DNA of 15,948 nt from UBA987 sp047620825 (GTDB lineage: Bacteria > Bacteroidota > Bacteroidia > NS11-12g > UBA9320), in contig JBLHOC010000066.1 of the NCBI GenBank assembly GCA_047620825.1, positions 1-15,948 on the forward strand, in the 5' to 3' direction. The number at the start of each line of letters is the position of its first letter. The stretch's first letter is position 1. Both the position numbers and the translations under genes were made by a program. The notes beneath the pieces are model-generated. The model searched no databases. It saw only the letters and a list, made by a program, of their open reading frames with translations, and was not told the DNA's origin. Shown here piece by piece: positions 1 through 8,350 of the stretch.

Positions 1-903
1 CCCAACCAAATATTCCCCTGTCTGTCATAATGTATAGCCGAAATAAAATCGGATGTCAAACCATATTTTACCGTTTCACTTTTCCTAATTCTTCTAACGA
101 CTTTGTTATGGTGGACTATCCAAATACCCTGATCCGTCGTAAGCCATAATTCATCCTTGATTTTATGGATACCAAACAACACTGCATTATTCAAATCCAG
201 ATTCAAAGAATCCATGGTTCCTGTTTTAGTATGAAAACAATACAAAGAGGTTCCGTTTGTAAACCACAACGAATCTGCATGGTCTTGAAAGCTTTATGTA
301 AATGAAAAGCGTAACCCGGCTTCAATGCCATTGGCCTTGTGAAGCACACGTGAACGATAGTCAAAAAGCCCCTGTGCATTTATGAAATATAAAACGGTTT
401 TATCAGGGTTTGTTTGAAACGCCATTACGTTAGAATTCTGTAATTCTGGTATGTATACTTGATGAAACTTCTTCCCTAATTTCGAATACGTTTTTTGGAT
501 TGGCAGGGTATATACTTCTCCCAAAAAAGTTGCAAATAACTGGCCGTTCAAAACAGACAACCCATTAGATTGATTCTGACCTTGATTGTTACTGGATGTC
601 TCCAGATAGAACTTTAACACACGTCCTGTAAGCTTATCAATTCTATTCACCCATTGCGAGAGCAACACCAAATAAAACCTAAACTATCCTCATCAAAACT
701 CCACAGAAAATTGTCAGACAAGGATGTTGAATCATCCCCAGTCATGTTAAAATTCTTCATGGTATAACCATCATATCGGCTTATCCCATCTTGGGTACCA
801 AACCAAATAAATCCGTCACTATCCTCAAAAGTGTCTGTGATGGAGTTTTCAGATAATCCATCTTCAATGTTTAAGGTTCTAAAGCGATATTGACCATACG
901 ACA
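1..903 (-). pseudogene. Two-component regulator propeller (Reg_prop) sensor gene, 5' portion, broken and partial
   Basis: Translation of the minus strand gives blades of the periplasmic Reg_prop sensor family. The N-terminal part reads YRFRTLNIEDGLSENS, then a blade with DSDGFIWFGTQDGISRYDGY and another with DEDSLGFIW. After ~650 the same protein continues in another frame (VNRIDKLTGRVLKFY). The shift fits loss of one base in a G run (C run at 650-652 on plus), so that Asn-Gly-Val becomes a TGA stop at 647-649. An in-frame TAA at 294-296 then interrupts the protein, with homologous sequence on both sides (RFSFT stop SFQDHADSLWFT), and blades continue to base 1 (DELWLTTDQGIWI, then RQGNIWLG). 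FIPLSYGQ before the first blade resembles the end of a signal peptide, but the rest of the signal is lost at the junction near 895-903. Family members usually continue into a membrane segment and a histidine kinase or regulator, which would lie outside the window. It is either a real pseudogene or a sequencing error at two sites; I favour a pseudogene. Confidence 0.8.
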
Positions 904-1556
904 ACGGTATGAACTGGACCTCTGTCTTGCCAAACAAAAGTATGCTGCACAATGCCTTTACAGTCCAAAAAGGTAGGTGGCTCATGCACACTTCCTTTGG
1001 CATCATATTTTCTGACGACCAAGGTTCAAACTGGAAGGAATCTCAGGATGATCCACGTGGCACGGTTAAGTGTGGTTTTATTGAAGGTGCCAATGACACA
1101 CTGTTCTTCTGGGCTTCTTCAGCAGGACTATTCTACTCACTAGACACAGGCGCGACATGGGTTGACTATTCTGGAGATTTAACATCAAACGACAAGTTGT
1201 TTATGCAAGATGTAGCGTTTTTTGAAGGCCACTTTTATGTGGCAACTGTGTCTGCGGTTAAGTCTAATGCCCCAACGAGCACCATGGCTGTACCTGCACA
1301 TTTATTCAAAGAAAATCAAGTTCGTATTTACCCAAATCCTGTTTTAAATGAATTTCACATCACTTGGCGTGATGATTACAAAAACTGCAAAATCATTGTT
1401 CAGGATATAAGTGGAAAGCACGTGTTTCAACAAAACGTATTCGGCAATAAATTATCGGTAAACATTAGTGACGTAATGCCTGGACTATATTTTGTTTTGA
1501 TAAAAGATCAACTTACAGGTACTGTGATACATCACTCAAAAATATTGAAAGAGTAA
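894..1556 (+). pseudogene. 5'-truncated remnant of Asp-box (BNR/sortilin-like) protein with T9SS sorting domain
   Basis: The open frame from ATG 909 encodes 215 residues but has no signal peptide, although its C-terminus marks it as an exported protein. Asp-box-like motifs appear at YDNGMNWTSV (reading back before the ATG to ~897), SDDQGSNWKES (residues ~35-45) and SLDTGATWVDYSG (~77-89), each a turn of a beta-propeller blade. Residues ~137-215 form a T9SS type A sorting domain: VRIYPNPVLNEFHI, then VQDISGKHVF, then MPGLYFVLI and a terminal Lys-rich HHSKILKE. A full propeller would need several more blades upstream; these are missing because the frame collides with the oppositely oriented Reg_prop fragment at ~891-909. 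Translation from ATG 909 may still occur, but the product would not be exported. The 3' end is intact and is followed by a strong terminator. Confidence 0.75.
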
Positions 1557-1580
1557 AAGAACTTTTACTTCATACCTAGA

Positions 1581-1620
1581 CGTCCAATGACCCATTTAAG
1601 TGTTATTGGGCGTTTTTTTT
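1581..1620 (+). terminator. Rho-independent terminator
   Basis: The left arm CGTCCAATGAC (1581-1591) pairs with the right arm GTTATTGGGCG (1602-1612) in an 11-bp stem with two G-T wobbles around a ~10-nt loop. It is followed directly by eight T residues (1613-1620). It lies 24 nt after the stop of the Asp-box remnant. Confidence 0.9.
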
Positions 1621-1714
1621 GATTCTACTAAATCAGCGCTTTGGGTAATTCTCCCGTTTATAAATCCTAATCCTGTGTTTGTCAATTACAGATGTCTAAC
1701 ACTTCATTCGGTAT

Positions 1715-1722
1715 TATATTTG
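1715..1722 (+). promoter_or_regulatory. Candidate Bacteroidota -7 box upstream of the 1287-aa gene
   Basis: TATATTTG matches the Bacteroidota sigma-A -7 consensus TAnnTTTG exactly and lies 46 nt before the ATG at 1769, giving a plausible short leader. The nearest TTTG (1678-1681) is 33 nt upstream, too far for the usual -33 element, so only half of the promoter is recognisable. No Shine-Dalgarno sequence precedes the ATG; the leader is A-rich, which is common in this phylum. Confidence 0.45.
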
Positions 1723-1768
1723 AGTTCTGACAATTTTTTTTGTTGGGGCAAACCAAGAATCAACCATT

Positions 1769-4700
1769 ATGAAACACCTCCTCACAACCCTGATAACAAC
1801 TGTTCTGTTGGCAACGACACTCACCATATCAGCTAAAGAAGATATTGAAAATCCTAATTCTCAAAAAGGCGAAAAAACTACAACTAAAAACAGCCACATG
1901 AAATTCGCTTCCGATTGCGAGCCTGCATCTGCTCAGGCGGATTTGGACATTAATAATGTCAGAGCTCGCATCTTAAATGGTGGCGATATGTGGACGGATC
2001 TCGTTAGCTCTCATTATGAAATTCCAAAAGTAACAAACCCAAATGGTGCCAAGAAAAATTCCTTATTCGCTGGAGCAATTTGGATTGGTGGAGAAGACGA
2101 AGGTGTGCTTAAAGTTGCTGCCATGACCTACCGGCAAAAAGGGTCTGACTTTTGGCCTGGTCCACTGGACAACGTAACTGGGACAACAAATAAAGATCGT
2201 TGTGAAGCATACGACAATATTCATAAGGTTACCCGGATAGAGATAGAGAAACATGTTACAGCATGGGAAGATGGCACTTTAACTACGGTTTCAGATGCAA
2301 TAAAAAATTGGCCCGGAAATGGTAAAGGTGTAAATGACCCTACTCAATTGGCTCCTTTTTATGATCAAGACAGCAACGGCATTTACGAGCCACGTAAAGG
2401 TGATTATCCCGTTTTACAGACCGAATGTCGTGGGAAAATCATACCAAAGGAAAGGAACAAACCATCTGACCAACCTGATCAAATGTTATGGTTTGTGTAC
2501 AACGATAGAGGGAATGAGCATTCAGAAACTGGAGGACAGGCCCATGGTCTCGAGCTTCAAACCACTGCTTTTGCTTACGCCACAAACGACGAAATAAACA
2601 ACATGACGTTCTACACGACTAGAATTATCAATCATGGCTCAAGTTTAGACAACACCTATTTTGGTCAATGGGTTGATCCTGATTTAGGTTACTATGCGGA
2701 TGATTACGTTGGCTGCGATATTGATTTAAGTTTAGGGTTTTGTTACAATGGAGACGACTTCGATGAAGGTCCGCTTGGCTACGGATATAATCCACCGGCC
2801 ATTGGTATTGATTTTCTAGAGGGACCAAAACAGGACACAGTAATTAATGGCATAGACACTACCTATGAGTTAGGTATGTCAAATTTCATATCCTATTATA
2901 ATGATTTTACGAATTTTGGGAATCCTGAAATCCCCATTCACTATTACAATTACCTGAGAGGCTATTGGAAAAACGGCGATTGCTTAACCCGAGATTGGAG
3001 TAACGGTCGTACAGGGTCACGATGTACAGATTACATGTGGCCAGGCACAACTGATCCAACAGACCCCTCAGATTGGAGCGAAAGAACTGCTGGCAACACA
3101 GCAAGTGACCGACGAATGTTACAATCCGCAGGCCCTTTTACTTTGAAGCAAGGCGCAGTAAATAAACTAACCATAGGTGTTATTTGGGCAAAAGCTTCAT
3201 CCGGCGGTGCTCTGGCCTCAGTTGAACTGATGAAACAAAGTAGCAGAAAAGCCCAAGATCTATTTGATAACTGTTTCAAGATTTTAAACGGCCCAGAGCC
3301 CCCTGTTGTTACAACTCAGGAATTAGACAAACAAGTTGTACTCATGTTCAGCGACACTAAACGAATCGAAGCATACAAGGAGTCCACATTGATGGATCGT
3401 TTTCCTGCAGAATACAAATTCCAAGGATATAGAATATATCAACTTAAAAATAGTGAGGTCAGCATCTCAGAGCTTGAAAATGTGAATCTAGCCCGTGAAG
3501 TTTTAAGCTGTGACCTAAATGATTCAATCACCCGATTGGTGAATCGCCCGTATGACGAAACTTTAGGCGAACCGCATAAAAAGGTGATGATTGACGGCCC
3601 AAATGTTGGGTTGCAACACTCTTTCTCATTTACCGAAGATGCATTCGCGGTAGGAAACAATAAGCAACTCGTAAATCACTCATCATACCATTATCTAGTT
3701 CTTTCGTATGCAGGTTTACCAGGACACCGAGAAACCGAATACCTTCAAGGCAGAGTGGTTGAGCGCTTTACACTAACACCTCACCAATCTGCGCCCCGCC
3801 AAGGTGGATTAATTGCCCATGGGAATTACGGCACGGGTCCTGAGTTAACGAGACTAGAAGGTCAAGGAAATGGTGGTATGAATCTTGAATTAACAGAGAA
3901 ATCTGTGGAGCTTATTCTAGCAGATGGCTTTACAGAATTTCCAACATACAAAAAAGGACGTGGACCTGTAAACATAAAAGTTGTCGACCCATTAAAAGTA
4001 CCAAAAGGGAATTATGAACTCGTTATTCTTGAAGATCTTACAGGAAGCTCAAAATATAGTCGGTCTGAAGGGGTAAACCCATTTGTAACAAATTGGATTC
4101 TTGTAAATCAATTGACGCAGGACACCGTTTTCTCCGAATACACTATTGATTATGAAAATGAGCAGATTATTACTAGCACTAGCACCCAAAATGCATTACT
4201 AGATTGGGGATTATCTGTTACTATTACTCAACCGAGTGGGCCTGGCAATCAAGTTATTGGCAACTCGAACGGTTTCATTTCCTATCAGATTGATTGGGAA
4301 GACAGCAACAAACAATGGTTGTCGGCTATTCGTGATATTGATAATGGCACTTGGCACAATTGGATTCGCGCTGGTCGTAATGGTGTCACAACGGGTACGC
4401 CGGACTTGTCAATTCATGATTTTAGAAATGATGCCGCTCAGCCAATAGACAATCTTGAAGTATATGAAAATATCTGGGATGGTAGAATTGCCCCTTACAG
4501 ACTTGCTTCTAAGAACATCCCACAAAACGCATCACCACAACCTGCGCTAAATTACGCAAAGGTTCAAGGCATAGCTTTCCAAGGTACTCAACCACCAGCG
4601 CATTGGTCAAACTTAAACAACCTCTCTAGTGTGGATTTAGTATTTACAAAAGATGAATCCCTTTGGACGCAGTGCCTCGTTTTAGAGCTTGGAGAAGAAT

Positions 4701-5632
4701 CAAGTCAAAACGAAGGAGGTGCAATGAAATTCGAAATTAGAAAACACAACTCCATAAATAAATATGGCACCGAAAATACCAAGGAACAAGGTCGAACATG
4801 GTTCCCAGGTTACGCCATCAATGTTGAAACAGGCGAACGACTGAACATTATACTTGGTGAAGATTCATATCAAAAGTCTAACAACGGTTCAGACTTAAAA
4901 TGGAACCCAACAGACGAAAGTGGAACCTACAGCAATGGTTATGCTGGTTTCGGGGGCAAACACTACATTTATATTATGGACACAGATAGCAGTCATTTAC
5001 AATCCTTGTACCCTTCTGGCCCCAAATACGATGGCGGTAAAACGTACCTTGACCGCTTGAAAAACTACTCTGGAGAGGCATACTTTCGCGAACTCAATCA
5101 ACAGGTTTTATATCATGCCATGTGGACCGTTCCCACGTTTATGGCTTCAGGCTTTAGTATGGACACGAACAAAAATGGAATGCCTGTTCCACCTACGGAA
5201 TTATCCATCAAGTTGAGAGTTAAAAAACCGTATCGATATTACGTTACGTCTGATCATAAGAATAATCACAACCCAAGATATTCATTTACAACAGATGGAA
5301 TTCATACAGAAAAAAGTACAAAAGTCGGAAAGCAGGCACTTAAAACTATTCGTATGGTCCCAAACCCATACTTTGGTTTTTCAGCTTACGAAAATAATCC
5401 GACTGAGAAAAAAGTTAAAATTACCAATCTTCCAGAAAAATGTAAAATAACAATTTACACGATAGATGGAGGATTGGTCCGTATCATCAATAAAGATGAT
5501 ATGAGTACGGAGGCGGTTTGGGATATTACCAACAATAGAGGAAAGTTTATAGCGAGTGGTACCTATTTAATCAATATTGATGCTGGCAAGTTAGGGTCGA
5601 GAACAATTAAGTGGATGGGGTTACTGCAATAG
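1769..5632 (+). CDS. Large secreted protein with C-terminal sorting/beta-sandwich domain (1287 aa), function unknown
   Basis: Residues 1-22 (MKHLLTTLITTVLLATTLTISA) are a Sec signal peptide, which supports this start. I recognise the general family of long Bacteroidota surface proteins but no enzymatic function. Family hallmarks include LDINNVRARILNGGDMW (~59-75), SLFAGAIWIGG, YRQKGSDFWPGP, a DQDSNGIYEPRKGDYP segment near 198-213 that resembles a calcium-binding Asp/Asn loop, and DPDLGYYADDYVGCD near 303. A fibronectin-like section starts near KFQGYRIYQLKN (~551). Residues ~1195-1287 (MVPNPYFGFSAYE ... YTIDGGLVRII ... ASGTYLINIDAG ... TIKWMGLLQ) form a beta-sandwich tail like those exported by T9SS. 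The protein is probably surface-attached or released, as an adhesin or structural protein. The end is unusual: the stop at 5630-5632 abuts a relic of a second such tail, and related tails as I recall them end in a motif like LDLDSF, which this protein lacks. A recombined C-terminus is therefore possible. Confidence 0.85.
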   Translation: MKHLLTTLITTVLLATTLTISAKEDIENPNSQKGEKTTTKNSHMKFASDCEPASAQADLDINNVRARILNGGDMWTDLVSSHYEIPKVTNPNGAKKNSLFAGAIWIGGEDEGVLKVAAMTYRQKGSDFWPGPLDNVTGTTNKDRCEAYDNIHKVTRIEIEKHVTAWEDGTLTTVSDAIKNWPGNGKGVNDPTQLAPFYDQDSNGIYEPRKGDYPVLQTECRGKIIPKERNKPSDQPDQMLWFVYNDRGNEHSETGGQAHGLELQTTAFAYATNDEINNMTFYTTRIINHGSSLDNTYFGQWVDPDLGYYADDYVGCDIDLSLGFCYNGDDFDEGPLGYGYNPPAIGIDFLEGPKQDTVINGIDTTYELGMSNFISYYNDFTNFGNPEIPIHYYNYLRGYWKNGDCLTRDWSNGRTGSRCTDYMWPGTTDPTDPSDWSERTAGNTASDRRMLQSAGPFTLKQGAVNKLTIGVIWAKASSGGALASVELMKQSSRKAQDLFDNCFKILNGPEPPVVTTQELDKQVVLMFSDTKRIEAYKESTLMDRFPAEYKFQGYRIYQLKNSEVSISELENVNLAREVLSCDLNDSITRLVNRPYDETLGEPHKKVMIDGPNVGLQHSFSFTEDAFAVGNNKQLVNHSSYHYLVLSYAGLPGHRETEYLQGRVVERFTLTPHQSAPRQGGLIAHGNYGTGPELTRLEGQGNGGMNLELTEKSVELILADGFTEFPTYKKGRGPVNIKVVDPLKVPKGNYELVILEDLTGSSKYSRSEGVNPFVTNWILVNQLTQDTVFSEYTIDYENEQIITSTSTQNALLDWGLSVTITQPSGPGNQVIGNSNGFISYQIDWEDSNKQWLSAIRDIDNGTWHNWIRAGRNGVTTGTPDLSIHDFRNDAAQPIDNLEVYENIWDGRIAPYRLASKNIPQNASPQPALNYAKVQGIAFQGTQPPAHWSNLNNLSSVDLVFTKDESLWTQCLVLELGEESSQNEGGAMKFEIRKHNSINKYGTENTKEQGRTWFPGYAINVETGERLNIILGEDSYQKSNNGSDLKWNPTDESGTYSNGYAGFGGKHYIYIMDTDSSHLQSLYPSGPKYDGGKTYLDRLKNYSGEAYFRELNQQVLYHAMWTVPTFMASGFSMDTNKNGMPVPPTELSIKLRVKKPYRYYVTSDHKNNHNPRYSFTTDGIHTEKSTKVGKQALKTIRMVPNPYFGFSAYENNPTEKKVKITNLPEKCKITIYTIDGGLVRIINKDDMSTEAVWDITNNRGKFIASGTYLINIDAGKLGSRTIKWMGLLQ

Positions 5633-5757
5633 AAAACACGGCAAGTGTTCCGGTGGCGAGTGGTACATATATCATTCATGTAGACGCAGGACCGCTTGGA
5701 ACGCAAGTGGTAAAATGGCTAGCTATCATGCGTGAACTAGATTTGGACTCGTTTTAA
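5633..5757 (+). pseudogene. Relic of a paralogous C-terminal domain
   Basis: In the frame starting at 5635 the DNA encodes NTASVPVASGTYIIHVDAG, then PLGTQVVKWLAIMRELDLDSF and a TAA at 5755-5757. This aligns with the end of the upstream protein (FIASGTYLINIDAGKLG, then SRTIKWMGLL). About half of the residues over the shared 25 are identical, with marked divergence at DNA level, so it is not a recent slippage duplication. It is out of frame with the upstream gene and has no start codon or rest of a gene. I infer the last ~40 codons of a tandem paralogue whose body was deleted. It could alternatively be the displaced original end of the upstream gene. Confidence 0.7.
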
Positions 5758-5783
5758 AACGAAAGTCAGTTCAATACCAAATT

Positions 5784-5841
5784 AAAAGAGGCCATTTACG
5801 TAGAGATATGTTGATACCTATCTCTGCAAAGTGGTCATTTT
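5784..5841. terminator. Putative bidirectional terminator between convergent genes
   Basis: A long imperfect hairpin separates the 1287-aa gene and the receptor pseudogene. The apical stem is AGAGATA with TATCTCT around a ~10-nt loop; a lower stem pairs GGCCA with TGGTC (one wobble) and AAAA with TTTT at the ends. The flanking A and T runs give a T tract in both transcription directions. On the minus strand it begins at the TAA of the receptor gene. Confidence 0.5.
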
Positions 5842-8268
5842 AAAACTCAATTCGGTAATTAAAGAACGGGAACAAACCGGTCATGGTCCATTCCTCTATT
5901 GTTTTAGCTCGATTGTTATAATACCCACGTCCAACATTTTGCCTAGAGGTTACATTTTGAATATCAAGCAAAATGGTGTGGGTTTTTTTTGCCTTGTTCA
6001 CTTTATAACTTATGCCAAAATCAAATCGATAGTACACTGGCGTTTGATCTCCATAAGGATTGTCTGTATCTAATACCTGACCCTCATTTGCAATCGATTC
6101 ATTTAAAAGGATTGCCGTATATCGGTTTCCACCAAAAACATTGAACTTCCCGTTGATACCAATCTTCTTATTCTTGTCTCGTAACACAAATTCTTTACCA
6201 CCAAGCACATTAAACTGGTACCTGCCATTGTATTTGGTATCATACCATTTCCCAGTCTTAGTTTGATACTGACTGTTAAACAAAGTAGCCGTTAGTAAGT
6301 AGTAATAATTCTTGTTAAAGAATCGCTCTACTGTGATATCCAATCCTACGTTTCGTCCCTTCCCTCCATTTTGCATATGGGTTGTGTCTCCATTAAAAAT
6401 GGCGTCCCAATAGTTACTGGTGTTTAACACCGAAACCGTTGATCCATCAACTGTTGAGATTGGCACATCAAACAGTGACTGATAATAGGCTTCAGCCTTT
6501 ATTCTTAGATTGCGATTGATGCTATAATCTACAGCCGCAACATAATGCCATGCTTTGGTTAGTTCTAGATTCACATTTGGTCGGTACGTCGATTCATCTT
6601 CGTTTTTCACTTTAAATAAATACAAGGCAAGGTGTTCTGATCTGGAGTGCATACCAACAGAACCTGTAAGTTTCAGCTTCTTGTTGACCTTGTATTGCAG
6701 GTTTGCCCGAGGCTCAAAACTATTGGCTTTTGTCGCTTCCAGCCTTGTAAAGTGTGCGCCCAAATTCATAGTTATATCGGAATTGATTCTGTATTTCCAT
6801 TGTCCATACGCCTGGTACTGCATGGATTTGTTCTTATCATCAAACGCAACGAAAGTCGAGTCTGTTTCATAGTCATTAAACTTACTTAGGAAATCATAAT
6901 CCAACTTAGAAACTATAGCGCCAGCTCTGATTGTGTGCCTTGTATTTAGTTTATAATTAAACATCGTACTGATTCGAAATTGGGTCTCAACGTTTTTTAT
7001 CTCATCCTCTTGATAACGAAACGTCTTTGCTTTTACCGTATCAATTTGCAAACTCTCGTCGTATTGCGTGAAATCATTGTAAGAATGCGAAACAACCGTT
7101 TTGAGATACCCTTTGTTTTTAATGTTATAGACGTGTTTGATTCCGGTGGTATTCGTAAAACCAATCTCAGAAAAACCATCGTAATCGTCAATGGTTTCAT
7201 TTGACATGTCTTGGTCATTGATTTCGTCATACATATCTGCCACATTATAGCCCATTAAACCAAAGACATTAAACTTGCCAAACGATTTGGTCGGGAAGTA
7301 AAGGTTGTACGACAGTTCTTGGTATGCTGGTAATAAATCTCCGGTTGGACTTAATCCCACTTTATTCAAAAAACCCAATTTAGAATACCGATAGTTGATT
7401 AAGTATGATCCGTTATACTTTTTACTGAAAGATCCTTCTGTTCCGACTTCCAAACCCAATGCGCCGATCATAAAGGAGGATTCCCTTTTCTCAATTTTAA
7501 ATCGAACACACCCGACAATGCATTGCCGTATTCAGCTGGGAATGCCCCGGTATAAAAGTCTGAGTTGCCTAAAGTGGTACTGCTAAGCATAGATATCGCA
7601 CCGCCTTATCCTCCACCTGCTGCGAAGTGATTCGGATTCGCAATTTCTACACCTTCCAATCTCCATAATACCCCTTTTGGTGAATTGCCGCGGACTACGA
7701 TTTCATTGTATAAATCATCACCACCAGTCGTTACACCTGCAAAATTTTGTGCCATCCTCGCTGGGTCAAAGGCAGCAGCAGCGTGCCGACTCGTCTCTTC
7801 CACCGTGAACGACCTCGCACTAACCGTAGCCATTTCATTGTTTGGTACTTCCTTACGTTTTCGACCTAAAATGACAACTTCGTCAAATTTGGCAACGGCT
7901 TCTTGCATTCCGATTTCAAGAACCAACTCTTTCGCAGACTTTAGGTCAATCTGACTTAAAACAACATCTTCATAACCCACCATTTGAATGACCAATCCAA
8001 TTCTGCCAACAGGCACTTCTTGGACTACAAATTTCCCGGTTTGGTCACTTAGCGCACCAATTTGTCCGTCGTCATGATAGACCGTTATTGTCACTTCTGC
8101 CAGCCGATCTTTTGTTTCTTTATCGAAAACCTGTCCTCGAATGGTTTGGTTAATTTGAGCATTCACTGTAGCTGACATGCAAAGTATAAGAATGCAAAGC
8201 ACATGTCTAAAAGTGGAGAGGCTTCGAGAAGGTGGTCTTAAATGTATTCTACAATTAGGGTTAAACAT
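5840..8268 (-). pseudogene. TonB-dependent receptor with CarboxypepD_reg-like N-terminus, broken
   Basis: The protein would be about 800 residues. Residues 1-37 are a signal peptide ending SATVNAQ; a carboxypeptidase-regulatory-like domain follows (IRGQVFDKETKDRLAEVTI to ~125), then the plug (FDEVVILGRKRKEV, ARMAQNFAGVTTGGDD, NEIVVRGNSPKGVLWRLEGVEI, NPNHFA). The barrel occupies the rest and ends FFNYRIEF with a terminal aromatic residue, as outer-membrane barrels do. Two lesions interrupt it. A TAA at 7606-7608 falls inside the Gly-rich AGGG-stop-GGAISML motif, where a single substitution from a Ser codon would explain it. About 120 nt later the frame is lost at 7480-7489: RKGN in one frame continues as ESSFMIGALGLEV in another. 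Relatives usually read RKGNNEKRE here, so roughly 16 nt appear to have been lost between two AAAAGGGAAT-like repeats. In life it would import a bulky ligand with TonB; here it is probably inactive. It lies downstream of the oxygenase genes. Confidence 0.88.
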
Positions 8269-8350
8269 GTTTTAAATCTCTCTTGTTGGATGTAAGAAAG
8301 GCAAGCAGAAAAATACCCTTACTAAGAATAAAAATTTTTATTTTAGTTTG

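Noticed and set aside
1600..1836. Small plus-strand open frame of 78 codons.
   Set aside because: It starts inside the terminator, overlaps the real signal peptide in another frame, and its product has no recognisable features.
6555..6889. Plus-strand open frames of 80-105 codons opposite the receptor gene.
   Set aside because: They are antisense shadows of a barrel-coding region with clear homology on the minus strand.
294..7608. Possible reassignment of TAA as a sense codon, since both in-frame nonsense codons are TAA.
   Set aside because: TAA is also the plain terminator of the Asp-box remnant, the receptor, the monooxygenase and the cytochrome gene, with nothing homologous following; frameshifts in the same two genes favour decay.
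8322..8346. AT-only palindrome after the copper monooxygenase gene, a possible terminator.
   Set aside because: The perfect core (8327-8342) has no loop and no G-C pairs, so it would be unstable; left out of the feature list.
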